NCBI GenBank assembly: GCA_023393095.1
Contig: JAEWMT010000012.1
Coordinates: forward strand, 1-58,006
Origin: Bacillota bacterium
GTDB taxonomy: Bacteria > Bacillota > Clostridia > Lachnospirales > Lachnospiraceae
Direction: 5' to 3'
DNA length: 58,006 nucleotides
Shown here: positions 8,270-16,679 of the stretch, piece by piece
Numbering within the stretch: the first letter of the stretch is position 1
Layout of the letters: each line of letters opens with the position of its first letter
Notes under the pieces: model-generated
What the model was told of the DNA's origin: nothing
Seen by the model: only the letters and a program-made list of their open reading frames with translations
Databases searched by the model: none
Translations under genes and position numbers: made by a program

Positions 8270-9265
8270 ATGGGCTTTATTGATGTAATTAAAGAAAGAG
8301 CCAAAAAGGATATTAAGACGATTGTATTGCCGGAGAGCGATGACAGAAGAACCTTGGAGGCTGCAAGCAGAATTTTAGCAGAAGGTATTGCTAACATTGT
8401 TTTGGTTGGTAACAAAGATTCTATTGCTAAAGGAGCAGAAGGCCTGGATTTAACAAAAGCTACTGTTATAGATCCTAGTAATACGGATAAGCTTCAGAAT
8501 TATATTGATCTTCTTGTAGAGATAAGAAAGAACAAGGGTATGACACCTGAGAAGGCAAAAGAGCTTTTAACAAAGGATTATTTGTATTTTGCAGTTACTA
8601 TGGTAAAAGCAGGGGATGCAGATGGAATGGTATCCGGTGCAGTTCATTCAACCGCAGATACACTTCGCCCCTCCTTACAAATATTAAAGACAGCTCCGGG
8701 TACAAAACTTGTATCCTCATTTTTTGTTATCGTAGTTCCGAATTGCGAATTTGGTGCGGATGGAACATTTATCTTCTCTGATTCCGGGCTAGTTCAGAAC
8801 CCGAATCCGGAAGAACTTGCTGCAATTGCAGGAAGCAGTGCAAAGAGCTTTGAATTATTAGTTGAAAAAGAGCCAATTGTAGCAATGCTTTCCCATTCTA
8901 CCAAAGGCAGCGCTTCCCATCCGGATGTTGATAAGGTGGTTGAGGCAACCAAAATTGCAAAAGAACAGTATCCTGATATTAAGATAGATGGTGAATACCA
9001 GTTAGATGCTGCAATCGTTCCCAGTGTAGGTGCTTCCAAGGCTCCGGGCAGCGATATTGCAGGGAAAGCGAATGTTCTTATCTTCCCTGATCTTGATGCA
9101 GGCAACATTGGATATAAATTAGCACAAAGACTTGCAAAAGCGGAAGCATACGGACCTATTACACAGGGAATAGCAAAGCCTGTCAATGATTTATCCAGAG
9201 GCTGTTCCGCAGATGATATAGTTGGTGTAATAGCAATCACTGCTGTTCAGGCATCTGCAAAATAG
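8270..9265 (+). CDS. pta: Phosphate acetyltransferase
   Basis: Pta converts acetyl-CoA and phosphate to acetyl phosphate. The 331-residue protein is the short, single-domain form: MGFIDVIKERAKKDIKTIVL at the start, VKAGDADGMVSGAVHSTADTLRP in the middle and LDAGNIGYKLAQRLAKAEAYGPI near the end, all family hallmarks. I start it at ATG 8270 behind AAGGAG; an in-frame ATG at 8240 has no such site. ackA follows after 63 bases, so the two form the acetate-producing, ATP-generating end of fermentation. Confidence 0.97.
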   Translation: MGFIDVIKERAKKDIKTIVLPESDDRRTLEAASRILAEGIANIVLVGNKDSIAKGAEGLDLTKATVIDPSNTDKLQNYIDLLVEIRKNKGMTPEKAKELLTKDYLYFAVTMVKAGDADGMVSGAVHSTADTLRPSLQILKTAPGTKLVSSFFVIVVPNCEFGADGTFIFSDSGLVQNPNPEELAAIAGSSAKSFELLVEKEPIVAMLSHSTKGSASHPDVDKVVEATKIAKEQYPDIKIDGEYQLDAAIVPSVGASKAPGSDIAGKANVLIFPDLDAGNIGYKLAQRLAKAEAYGPITQGIAKPVNDLSRGCSADDIVGVIAITAVQASAK

Positions 9266-9328
9266 AGCAAGGATTTAAAAATGAATGAAATAGGTACTCA
9301 ATTTAACATAAAAGCGAGGTAAGAAGAA

Positions 9329-10522
9329 ATGAATGTTTTAGTAATTAACTGTGGCAGTTCCTCTTTAAAGTACCAATTAATTGATTCTGACACGGAGAAG
9401 TCTTTGGCTGTGGGAATTTGTGAAAGGATTGGATTGGATGTCAGCCATTTAAAACATACACCTGCTGGCAAAGAGAAGGTTATAATTGAAACAGACAAAA
9501 TGAAGAATCATGAAGTGGCAATACAGATGGTTCTTGATGCATTAATTGATAAAAAACATGGTGTAATCAAATCACTGGATGAAATTGGTGCAGTTGGACA
9601 CCGTGTAGTACATGCTGGTGAGAAATTTGCAGATTCTGTCATTATCACAGATGAAGTAATCAAGGCTGTTGAAGAATGTAATGAACTGGCTCCTCTTCAT
9701 AATCCGGCGAATTTAATCGGAATTCGCGCATGTCAGGCTTTAATGAAGGGTGTTCCCATGGTTGCTGTATTTGATACCGCATTCCATCAGACAATGCCTC
9801 CGAAGGCTTATTTGTACGGTCTTCCTCACGAGTATTATAAAAACTATAAGATTCGTAAATATGGTTTCCATGGAACCAGCCACAGCTATGTTTCCAAGAG
9901 GACTGCTGAATTTACAGGTCTTGATATCAATAATTCGAAAATAATTGTTTGTCATCTTGGAAACGGAGCAAGTATTTCAGCTGTTTTGAATGGTAAATCA
10001 GTAGATACCAGTATGGGACTGACTCCATTAGCCGGTTTGGTCATGGGAACAAGATGTGGTGATATCGATCCTCAGATTATTGAATTCATTGCCAAGAAGG
10101 AAGATAAAAACATTGATGAGATTATGACAGTACTGAATAAGCAATCCGGTATTCAGGGAATGTCAGAAGTATCGAGCGACTTCAGGGATCTGAATGCAGC
10201 CATTGCAAACGGTAACGAGAAAGCAGCTGAAGCATTTGATGTATTTGTATACCGTGTAGTAAAATATATTGGCGGTTACGTTGCAGCAATGAATGGTGTG
10301 GATGCAATAGCATTTACAGCAGGTGTTGGTGAAAATGATTCCAAGGTAAGAGCAGAGGTATGTAACTATCTTGGCTATCTGGGAGTTACAATTGATTCTG
10401 AGAAGAATGCAGTTAGAGGGGAAGAAATTACAATTACTACACCGGATTCTAAGGTTAAAGTATGCGTCATTCCTACCAACGAAGAATTGGCAATTGCTAG
10501 AGAAACAGTTGCTTTATTGTAA
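9329..10522 (+). CDS. ackA: Acetate kinase
   Basis: AckA makes ATP and acetate from acetyl phosphate and ADP. The 397-residue protein is full length with MNVLVINCGSSSLKYQL (phosphate-binding N-terminus), GHRVVHAGEKF, FDTAFHQTMP (catalytic Asp region), FHGTSHSYVS, HLGNGASISA and TAGVGEND. The GAGG upstream fixes the start. It is the second gene of the pta-ackA operon. A weak stem (AAACTCA / TGAGTTT) lies just after the stop without a clear T-run. Confidence 0.97.
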   Translation: MNVLVINCGSSSLKYQLIDSDTEKSLAVGICERIGLDVSHLKHTPAGKEKVIIETDKMKNHEVAIQMVLDALIDKKHGVIKSLDEIGAVGHRVVHAGEKFADSVIITDEVIKAVEECNELAPLHNPANLIGIRACQALMKGVPMVAVFDTAFHQTMPPKAYLYGLPHEYYKNYKIRKYGFHGTSHSYVSKRTAEFTGLDINNSKIIVCHLGNGASISAVLNGKSVDTSMGLTPLAGLVMGTRCGDIDPQIIEFIAKKEDKNIDEIMTVLNKQSGIQGMSEVSSDFRDLNAAIANGNEKAAEAFDVFVYRVVKYIGGYVAAMNGVDAIAFTAGVGENDSKVRAEVCNYLGYLGVTIDSEKNAVRGEEITITTPDSKVKVCVIPTNEELAIARETVALL

Positions 10523-10561
10523 TAGGAAACTCAAATGCAAAATAAAATATGAGTTTGACCG

Positions 10562-10590
10562 TTGACAAATAATAACACAGTGAGTATAAT
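10562..10590 (+). promoter_or_regulatory. Consensus sigma-A promoter of the DUF177-rpmF operon
   Basis: TTGACA, 17 bases, TATAAT: a perfect match to both hexamers and the spacing. It implies a leader of roughly 90 bases containing the stem AAAGAA / TTCTTT, consistent with strong expression of a ribosomal protein operon. Confidence 0.85.
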
Positions 10591-10689
10591 ACAAGAAGTG
10601 CGTGTAGAGTTCAGCCAGCTGTGCTTGTTACGCAGTTAAAGAATGAAGATATCGTTCTTTAGAAGAAGTAAATATTCGGAGAGATTTAG

Positions 10690-11217
10690 ATGCTTATATC
10701 TTTGTCAGAGATAATGACCACGAAGGATAAAGTAGTACAAATCAATGCTCCCATTGAATTGGAGAGGTTTGATTATCAGGGAGAATCCTATGAGTTTTCT
10801 CTTAAGGAGCCCGTTAACCTGACGATTACAAATCTTGGAGACAGGAGAGTAATGATCGAGGGCAGTACGAATATTTCTCTAATCCTATCCTGCAGCAGAT
10901 GTTTAAAAGAGATTATTTATCCTATGAGCATTAGCGTTCTAAAAGAGGTTGATTTCAATCTCTCGGAAGAAGAGCGTGCAGAAGGCTTAGATGAAACAAA
11001 TTATATTATAGGATACAATCTGGATGTAGACACATTGATTTATGATGAAATCTTAATTGGTTTTCCCATGAAGCTGTTATGCAGTGAGGATTGCAAAGGA
11101 CTTTGCAAGAATTGCGGAACTAATTTGAATGAGAAATCTTGTGACTGTGATATGTTCGTATATGATCCCAGAATGTCAAAAATCCGAGATATTTTCAACA
11201 ATTTTAAGGAGGTGTGA
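10690..11217 (+). CDS. ylbN: DUF177 protein (YceD/YlbN family, 23S rRNA accumulation)
   Basis: The 175-residue protein has the DUF177 layout: a beta-rich N-terminal half with CSRC, and a C-terminal cluster CSEDCKGLCKNCGTNLNEKS followed by CDC that probably binds zinc. The family is linked to 23S rRNA accumulation and nearly always precedes rpmF, as here with four bases between stop and start. The order tmcAL-(pta-ackA)-DUF177-rpmF matches Bacillus ylbM-ylbN-rpmF apart from the acetate genes. Confidence 0.9.
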   Translation: MLISLSEIMTTKDKVVQINAPIELERFDYQGESYEFSLKEPVNLTITNLGDRRVMIEGSTNISLILSCSRCLKEIIYPMSISVLKEVDFNLSEEERAEGLDETNYIIGYNLDVDTLIYDEILIGFPMKLLCSEDCKGLCKNCGTNLNEKSCDCDMFVYDPRMSKIRDIFNNFKEV

Positions 11218-11221
11218 GACA

Positions 11222-11407
11222 ATGTCTATTTGTCCGAAGGGTAAACATTCAAAAGCTAGAAGAGATAGCCGTAGAGCTAACTGGAAAATGAGTGCTCCTA
11301 ACTTAGTTAAGTGCAGCAAATGTGGAGAGCTTATGGTTCCTCATAGAGTATGTAAGGCTTGTGGTTCTTACAACAAGAAGGAAATCATTTCTGCTACAGA
11401 AGAATAA
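11222..11407 (+). CDS. rpmF: 50S ribosomal protein L32
   Basis: The 61-residue protein begins MSICPKGKHSKARRDSRRAN and has the zinc-ribbon pairs CSKCGE and CKACG, so it is the zinc-binding (C+) form of L32. The start at 11222 follows AAGGAGGTG; a longer in-frame reading from 11129 only overlaps DUF177 and has no support. No zinc-independent paralogue is visible in the window. Confidence 0.97.
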   Translation: MSICPKGKHSKARRDSRRANWKMSAPNLVKCSKCGELMVPHRVCKACGSYNKKEIISATEE

Positions 11408-11414
11408 TAAAAGT

Positions 11415-11450
11415 AAGGCTTTCCGAAGGCTTTTCGGAAAGCCTTTTTTT
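11415..11450 (+). terminator. Terminator of the rpmF operon
   Basis: A 12-bp stem AAGGCTTTCCGA / TCGGAAAGCCTT is followed by seven T residues. Confidence 0.95.
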
Positions 11451-11460
11451 ATTGCGAACC

Positions 11461-11535
11461 TTGCAGAATGGAACTATGTTACTGCGTAACCTGCTTGGAT
11501 GGGAGAATATGCGTAGTATATTCTTTGTTTGGTAT
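11461..11535 (+). repeat. Dispersed hairpin repeat B, copy 1
   Basis: The copy shares ATGTTACTGCGTAACCTGCT, then GGAGAATATGC and ATTCTTTGTT, with 54778-54850. It can form two hairpins: GTTAC / GTAAC and GAATAT / ATATTC. It follows the rpmF terminator directly and precedes the convergent nuclease gene; the rest of the gap is AT-rich and featureless. Confidence 0.7.
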
Positions 11536-11658
11536 ACATGAAATACTATAAAGTTCTATTTCATCAGATCATCATATCATCTTTTTCTTTCTCCGATAGT
11601 TTGCCCTATTTTATTCTCTAACGTATAATCATTGTTATCGTCTTTCTTAATTAATAAT

Positions 11659-12798
11659 TCAGCTCTTTTTACTGTTGATCAGATATTCCAGAATATGAGC
11701 CACGTATTTCTCCAGATTCTCCTCCTGAAGTAATAAATCAGTATGCACTTCCAGAAAAGATATTTTGTCCTGATAGGAAGTTTTCAGACAGGGGGTAAGA
11801 ACCGTAGAAAACTGAGGAACAAAAATACCCTGTTTTTTGACATAACAGGTACTAGGCTTAGCTTTTACTTTATATTCCTTATCCACAAAGGCAGCTACAC
11901 TTTTATGTATTGCATAGTCTTCTGCAGGTAGGTAGTAATAATCTCTGTAGTTTTCATAGAAATACTTTAATTCCCCTTCATAAATCGATACCTTAAGAAC
12001 GGAAATATTATCACAGGCGGTCAGGTGTATCAGATTATCACCGAAACTGATGCTGACTGGAAGCTTTGCAGTTAATTCTATGATGATTTCAAAAACATTA
12101 TTTTTAATACCTGCCTGAAGTATGCGAATCGGCTTTTCAAATAAGTCGACGTAATTTAAGATTTGGCTGATCAACAGTAAACCCCTGATATCATCCTCGT
12201 TATGTAAAAGAAGCTGGGTAAGCAATTGTTCTGCTTCGGAATCAGAGGAGGTAATTGTTCTAGGCTTGCGAAGATTCCTCAAGCTCTCCAAAGATTTTTT
12301 CCCGAGATAGCTTTGATAAATCGGAATAAGTTCTCCGCCGTTAAAAACATCTTGCCTTTCGATACCTAAGAAAATCTCTAAGGATTTAAGTTTCAGACTT
12401 TTCAGATTAAATATTTTTTTATAGGGTAATATTTTTTTATAGATATCAATACTAATGATATGATCAAAGGAATAATTAAGGTTTAAAAGGCTACATTTAC
12501 GTCGAAGATAAGGTAGGTCAAATCCGGAGCCGTTATAATGAAGCAGAATATCGTAGTTTTTTATAAACTTAAAAAAAGATGTCAATAACTCTGCCTCTTC
12601 TTGAATGTCCTCAGAAAACCATTGAATTAAGTGAAATGAGGAGTTCTCATAATAGGCGCAGCCGATTAGGTAAAGGTAAGTTTCTTCCGCTACAAAGCCG
12701 GTGGTCTCTATATCAAAAAATACGATCTTATCAAGGCTAAAATCCTGTTCAAATGCATATTCCGGCATCTGATTCAGGGAAAATTGTCTGGTTATCAC
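11659..12798 (-). CDS. yprB: RNase H-like exonuclease-domain protein, YprB family
   Basis: The 379-residue protein has a DnaQ/RNase H-like fold near the N-terminus: IVFFDIETTGF (residues 26-36, with the catalytic DxE), then LHYNGSGFDLPYLRRKC and the later HNEDDIRGLL motif (third acidic site). This is the YprB type of predicted exonuclease; its substrate is not established. The N-terminal MITRQFSLNQMPEYAF matches other Clostridial members. The start follows a GGAGG site. It is divergent from the Cls-like fusion gene across a 389-bp gap filled by an inverted-repeat element. Confidence 0.85.
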   Translation of the reverse strand: MITRQFSLNQMPEYAFEQDFSLDKIVFFDIETTGFVAEETYLYLIGCAYYENSSFHLIQWFSEDIQEEAELLTSFFKFIKNYDILLHYNGSGFDLPYLRRKCSLLNLNYSFDHIISIDIYKKILPYKKIFNLKSLKLKSLEIFLGIERQDVFNGGELIPIYQSYLGKKSLESLRNLRKPRTITSSDSEAEQLLTQLLLHNEDDIRGLLLISQILNYVDLFEKPIRILQAGIKNNVFEIIIELTAKLPVSISFGDNLIHLTACDNISVLKVSIYEGELKYFYENYRDYYYLPAEDYAIHKSVAAFVDKEYKVKAKPSTCYVKKQGIFVPQFSTVLTPCLKTSYQDKISFLEVHTDLLLQEENLEKYVAHILEYLINSKKS

Positions 12799-12902
12799 GG
12801 AAACTCCTCCTTTCCTGTATTTAGTGATATTTTAACATAAGAGTGAAACGAAAAAAAGAGTCCGAGCCATATTTATAAGATTAGAGTGTCAAAAGTCATA
12901 TA

Positions 12903-12980
12903 TTAACTAGATTAATGAATATGCGTGTATCTATAATCAGATGGCGAAGAACTTTAGTTCTTTGAGATCGGCTCAAGCGA
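12903..12980 (-). repeat. Dispersed palindromic repeat A, copy 2 (inverted)
   Basis: The complement reads TCGCTTGAGCCGATCTCAAA, then GAACTAAAGTTCTTCGCC, then ATCTGATTATAG and ATTCATTAATCTAGTTAA, almost identical to copy 3 at 15671-15746 from end to end. Confidence 0.88.
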
Positions 12981-13013
12981 CCCTTGTATAAAAACTTTAT
13001 ATATAGTTAATTT

Positions 13014-13062
13014 CGCTTGAAGATAAGGCGAGTCCAGATGAATATATATGCACAAATATTCA
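13014..13062 (+). repeat. Dispersed repeat A, partial copy with a different middle
   Basis: It keeps the left end CGCTTGAA and the right end CAGATGAATATATATGCA through ATATTCA, but the palindromic core is replaced by GATAAGGCGAGTC. It faces copy 2 head to head. Confidence 0.5.
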
Positions 13063-13187
13063 GTTCACTAAATAAATCAACTTTTGACACACTAATCTTT
13101 ATAATGTGTTATAAAAATTTTACTGTAATTCCAAAAGGGTTGTGTTATACTTTTCTAAGATTGATTTAACCAAAAGGGGTGCTTTTT

Positions 13188-15659
13188 ATGTGGGATACCA
13201 TACTGTTTCATCGGGAATTCTATCATATATTTTATATCTTTATTTTATATGGAATCTTTGGCTGGATCTATGAAAGCTTCCTTACTTCAATTCAGGAAAA
13301 AACATTGATTAATCGTGGATTTCTTACCGGACCGATAATACCCCTGTATGGATGCGGAGCGCTTTTTATATATCTTATCTTTTGGCAATTTAGGAATGAT
13401 TTTATACTGGTTTTCTTTGGCGGACTTATTCTTGCAACCGTTCTTGAATATCTTACGTCACTGCTTATGGAGCTGGTTTTCCATACAAGATGGTGGGATT
13501 ACAGCAATTGGCCACTGAATTATAAAGGTAGAATTTGTCTCCCAGTATCCTTGTTTTGGGGAGTTCTTACCATTCTTATGCTACAGGTTTTCCAGAAAGG
13601 CGTTAATCATATCCTTGATGTAATACCAAGAAGTATCGGTGAATTTATGGGATATATCATATTACCCATTTTCGTTATTGATACGGTATCAGCGGTTATT
13701 TCCTCTATGAAGCTTAATAAAATTCTCACAAGACTTCATACTCTGAGGCAGGATATGACAGAGTATGTGAGTGCTACAAGAATTTATGAGACTGGTGAAG
13801 AATTAATTAGTAAATTTGCTAATACAAGAATGCTGGGAATGTTTTCCGAAGTAAAAACTACTATGGAGGCCAAATTTCGTAATGTAAAACCGGCTAAGCT
13901 TGGCAGCCTAGCAGAGTTAAAGGCATTGAGACCTGAGATTGAAAGTAGGATGAAGGAATTCTTCCGACGTTATCAGAATATAACAACTCAGAAAGCACAT
14001 ATTCGACTTTTAAAGGCATTCCCTTCCATGAAGGTTGGAAAGAGGGAGGATGCCTTAAGTGATTTACGTGAGAAGATTAGCAGGAAGGGAGTTAAGGAAT
14101 TGAGTAAGGACTTAAGAGAAGAAGTAACGGGAACAATTAAGAGTTATCTCAGTGGTTTCTTCAGAGCAGCTCTTGTAGGTTTGTTAGTACTTGCTCAGTT
14201 TGTATTAATTATAATACTGCCATATGCTCTTAGAGAGTATACCATTTATATTTATTCCTTTATACAGATATTTAGTATTATTATCGTCATAGGTCTGATT
14301 AATGATAGCCGTAATGCATCCTACAAAATCAGCTGGATTTGCATAATTGCAGTATTTCCGATTACTGGTCATATAATGTTCATGCTCTGGGGTAACATGC
14401 GAAGAAAAAAAATTGATCAGAAAATTCTGGTTAAGCTGAAACGTGGAGCAGGTTTCCTGGATTATGATCCGGAGGTTATGAAGAATTTTACAGAGAAATA
14501 TCCGACTAAGAGCAGAATGACCAGATACCTGGAATCTAATTCATTTCCACTATATAAGAATAATAAGATCGAATATTATCCAATGGGTGAAAATGCTTTT
14601 GATGCCATATTTGAAGAAATTGATAAGGCAAAGTACTTTATTTTGATTAATTTCTTTATTGTTGGTGAAGGTGTATTGTGGGATAGACTACATCAAAAGC
14701 TGGTTCTTAAGCTGAAAGAAGGAGTAAAAGTCAAGTTTTTATATGATGATTTTGGGGCAATGCTTAGAACGCCAAGGCATTTTAAACGCACCCTTGAAAG
14801 TGAAGGCTTTGAAGTAAGAATATTCAATCCGATCCATAAATATACCGATCAGCTCTACATGAATTATCGTTCCCACCAGAAAATCATTGTTGTGGATGGT
14901 AACGTGGGCTTTACCGGAGGTATGAATCTTGCTGATGAATATATCAATCTGGTGCACCGCTTCGGTACCTGGAAGGATAATGCAGTGAAGGTTGAGGGCG
15001 ATGCAGTCTGGGGACTGACTGTAACTTTCCTTCAGATGTGGGACGTATCTGCTGACGAAAGTGTAGTTGATTATAATGCTTATCGGCCGACAAAGCAGTT
15101 TGAAGAAACGGATATTTACTGCCAGGTGATATCCGACGGTCCGGCCAATAATCCGAGAAACCCGGTGGAAAGCATTTATAAACAGACAATTCATTATGCG
15201 AAGAAGCTATTGTACATTACCACTCCTTATCTTATAATTGAAGATGATATGAGAGAAGCGTTGACGACTGCGGCTGCCAGCGGAATTGATGTACGTATCA
15301 TCACACCATTTATTCCGGATAAGAAGAATGTAAAACTTCTTACGAATTATAATTATGGCAGACTTCTTGAGGCAGGGGTACGTATTTTTGAATATACCCC
15401 CGGTTTTATTCATGCAAAGACAATCATCAATGAGGATTGCGGAATTGTGGGAACAATTAATATGGATTATCGGAGCTTCCATCTTCAATATGAATGTGGT
15501 ATTTGGATTTGCGACAGAAGGAACATTGGAATTATTAAGGAAGATCTGCTTAAAACGATGGAGCAGTGTCATGAGGTTACCTATGAGGAATGGAAAAATC
15601 GGCCGTTCTACATTAAATTCTATCAGCGAATCCTTAATTTGTTTTCAACACTGATGTAG
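13188..15659 (+). CDS. Fusion of a CmpB-type membrane domain with a cardiolipin synthase-like PLD enzyme
   Basis: At 823 residues the protein joins two families. Residues about 10-185 are a multi-span domain of the putative ABC-transporter type IV (CmpB-like) family: GIFGWIYESFLTS, RGFLTGPIIPLYGCGA and the RWWDYSNWPLNYKGRICLP signature. Residues about 186-320 are a charged helical linker. From about 325 there are two or three membrane spans and two PLD half-sites: HQKIIVVD (H563, K565, D570) followed by GFTGGMN, and HAKTIINED (H742, K744) with GTINMD. In the second site Glu749 sits where Asp is usual, with Asp next to it. Cls enzymes make cardiolipin from two phosphatidylglycerols. The ATG at 13188 is 7 bases behind AAAGGGG. 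Confidence 0.88.
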   Translation: MWDTILFHREFYHIFYIFILYGIFGWIYESFLTSIQEKTLINRGFLTGPIIPLYGCGALFIYLIFWQFRNDFILVFFGGLILATVLEYLTSLLMELVFHTRWWDYSNWPLNYKGRICLPVSLFWGVLTILMLQVFQKGVNHILDVIPRSIGEFMGYIILPIFVIDTVSAVISSMKLNKILTRLHTLRQDMTEYVSATRIYETGEELISKFANTRMLGMFSEVKTTMEAKFRNVKPAKLGSLAELKALRPEIESRMKEFFRRYQNITTQKAHIRLLKAFPSMKVGKREDALSDLREKISRKGVKELSKDLREEVTGTIKSYLSGFFRAALVGLLVLAQFVLIIILPYALREYTIYIYSFIQIFSIIIVIGLINDSRNASYKISWICIIAVFPITGHIMFMLWGNMRRKKIDQKILVKLKRGAGFLDYDPEVMKNFTEKYPTKSRMTRYLESNSFPLYKNNKIEYYPMGENAFDAIFEEIDKAKYFILINFFIVGEGVLWDRLHQKLVLKLKEGVKVKFLYDDFGAMLRTPRHFKRTLESEGFEVRIFNPIHKYTDQLYMNYRSHQKIIVVDGNVGFTGGMNLADEYINLVHRFGTWKDNAVKVEGDAVWGLTVTFLQMWDVSADESVVDYNAYRPTKQFEETDIYCQVISDGPANNPRNPVESIYKQTIHYAKKLLYITTPYLIIEDDMREALTTAAASGIDVRIITPFIPDKKNVKLLTNYNYGRLLEAGVRIFEYTPGFIHAKTIINEDCGIVGTINMDYRSFHLQYECGIWICDRRNIGIIKEDLLKTMEQCHEVTYEEWKNRPFYIKFYQRILNLFSTLM

Positions 15660-15670
15660 GAAGAATGTGT

Positions 15671-15746
15671 CGCTTGAACAGATCTCAAAGAACTAAAGTT
15701 CTTCGCTATCTGAATATAGAGATATGCATATTCATTAATCTAGTTT
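15671..15746 (+). repeat. Dispersed palindromic repeat A, copy 3
   Basis: CGCTTGAACAGATCTCAAAG, AACTAAAGTTCTTCGC, then ATCTGAATATAGAGATATGC and ATTCATTAATCTAGTT. It fills the gap between the Cls fusion gene and the next gene, ending just before the AAAGGAG of that gene. Confidence 0.88.
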
Positions 15747-15762
15747 AAGAAAGGAGCTCTTT

Positions 15763-16014
15763 ATGTATACGAATGTATGTAAACACTGCCATAAAGTTTT
15801 TCAATCTAGGTTGAAAGCTTATTCCTGTGAAGCCTGCAATAAAATTGACAGTGATCATTTTGATGATATAGAAGCTTATCTTAAGGAATATCCTAACAGT
15901 AATGCAATTCAGATCTCAGAGGCCTTAGGAATCACTGCTTTTGAGGTGTTGAATTACTTGAAGGAAGGTAGACTTAATATCTCTAGAGGACATTTTGAAC
16001 AAATGCCAGATTAA
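15763..16014 (+). CDS. YvyF-like zinc-ribbon/HTH protein (flagellar operon TIGR03826 type)
   Basis: The 83-residue protein has a zinc ribbon CKHCHKVFQ...CEAC (residues 6-27) and a C-terminal helix-turn-helix-like part (SNAIQISEALGITAFEVLNY) ending in LKEGRLNIS, the pattern of YvyF/TIGR03826 proteins found in flagellar operons. Here there are no flagellar genes nearby; it sits 23 bases before ruvA and may be cotranscribed with it. A regulatory role is inferred from the fold only. Confidence 0.7.
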   Translation: MYTNVCKHCHKVFQSRLKAYSCEACNKIDSDHFDDIEAYLKEYPNSNAIQISEALGITAFEVLNYLKEGRLNISRGHFEQMPD

Positions 16015-16037
16015 AAATATTTTACATGGAGGTATCA

Positions 16038-16643
16038 ATGATAGGTTATCTAAAAGGTGAATTAGCTGAAGTTAAGGAGAATTATATGGTCTTAGAGGTA
16101 GGAAATATCGGTTATGAGGTTTATTTACCCTCAAATGCGATTATGCAGCTGCCCTCCAGAGGCAGTGTAATAAAAGTATATACCTATCTTCATGTAAGGG
16201 AAGATGCGTTAAATCTCTTTGGATTTCTTACCAAGGATGATCTTGAAATATTTAAGCTACTCATTACAGTGAATGGAATCGGACCTAAGGGCGCCCTGGG
16301 AATACTTTCGGCAATCTCAGCCGATGATATCCGATTTGCCGTACTAGCGGATGATGCTAAGACAATTGCCAAGGCTCCGGGCATCGGCAACAAGACGGCA
16401 AGCAAATTGATTCTTGAACTGAAGGACAAATTTAAATTAGAAACGGCCTTTGAACAAAGAATAATGAACCAGGCTGAGGGTCATACGGAGTCAGGATTAT
16501 TCAATAAGAAAGAAGAAGCAGTACAGGCGCTTACAGTTTTGGGATATTCCGGTTCGGATGCCTTAAAGATTGTAAATCAGATTGATATTACAGAGGATAT
16601 GACCTCGGATCAGATTTTGAAGTTATGCTTAAAAAAGATGTAA
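16038..16643 (+). CDS. ruvA: Holliday junction DNA helicase subunit RuvA
   Basis: The 201-residue RuvA has the three family parts: the OB-fold N-terminus (MIGYLKGELAEVKENYMVLE), two helix-hairpin-helix motifs (VNGIGPKGALGILSA and APGIGNKTASKLILELKDK) and the C-terminal UBA-like domain III that contacts RuvB (EEAVQALTVLGYS). I start it at 16038, 7 bases after GGAGG, where homologues begin. RuvA binds four-way junctions and targets the RuvB motor, encoded 97 bases downstream. Confidence 0.96.
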   Translation: MIGYLKGELAEVKENYMVLEVGNIGYEVYLPSNAIMQLPSRGSVIKVYTYLHVREDALNLFGFLTKDDLEIFKLLITVNGIGPKGALGILSAISADDIRFAVLADDAKTIAKAPGIGNKTASKLILELKDKFKLETAFEQRIMNQAEGHTESGLFNKKEEAVQALTVLGYSGSDALKIVNQIDITEDMTSDQILKLCLKKM

Positions 16644-16679
16644 TTACATACGATTATATAATGTTGAGATATTTCAGAC

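Larger units (their letters stand above)
12868..13108 (+). mobile_element. MITE-like element with ~29-bp terminal inverted repeats
   Basis: The left end (12868-12896) contains TATAAGATTAG and ends GTGTCAAAAGT; the right end (13080-13108) is its near-perfect complement, starting ACTTTTGACAC. Between them lie two copies of repeat A in opposite orientation (12903-12980 and 13014-13062), so the whole can fold back on itself. It holds no gene. No flanking direct repeat was found, so insertion as one unit is inferred from the ends alone. It fills most of the 389-bp gap between two divergent genes and must overlap their promoters. Confidence 0.6.

Noticed and set aside
8074..8283. Possible 69-residue gene before pta
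   Set aside because: Tyr/Ile-rich translation of AT-rich DNA covering the pta promoter and overlapping its start; no homology pattern.
8794..9240. 148-codon minus-strand frame within pta
   Set aside because: It is the antisense of conserved pta codons and has no start signal; pta is certain.
14739..15194. Long antisense frame within the Cls-like domain
   Set aside because: The plus strand carries the conserved HKD motif here; the antisense translation is not protein-like.
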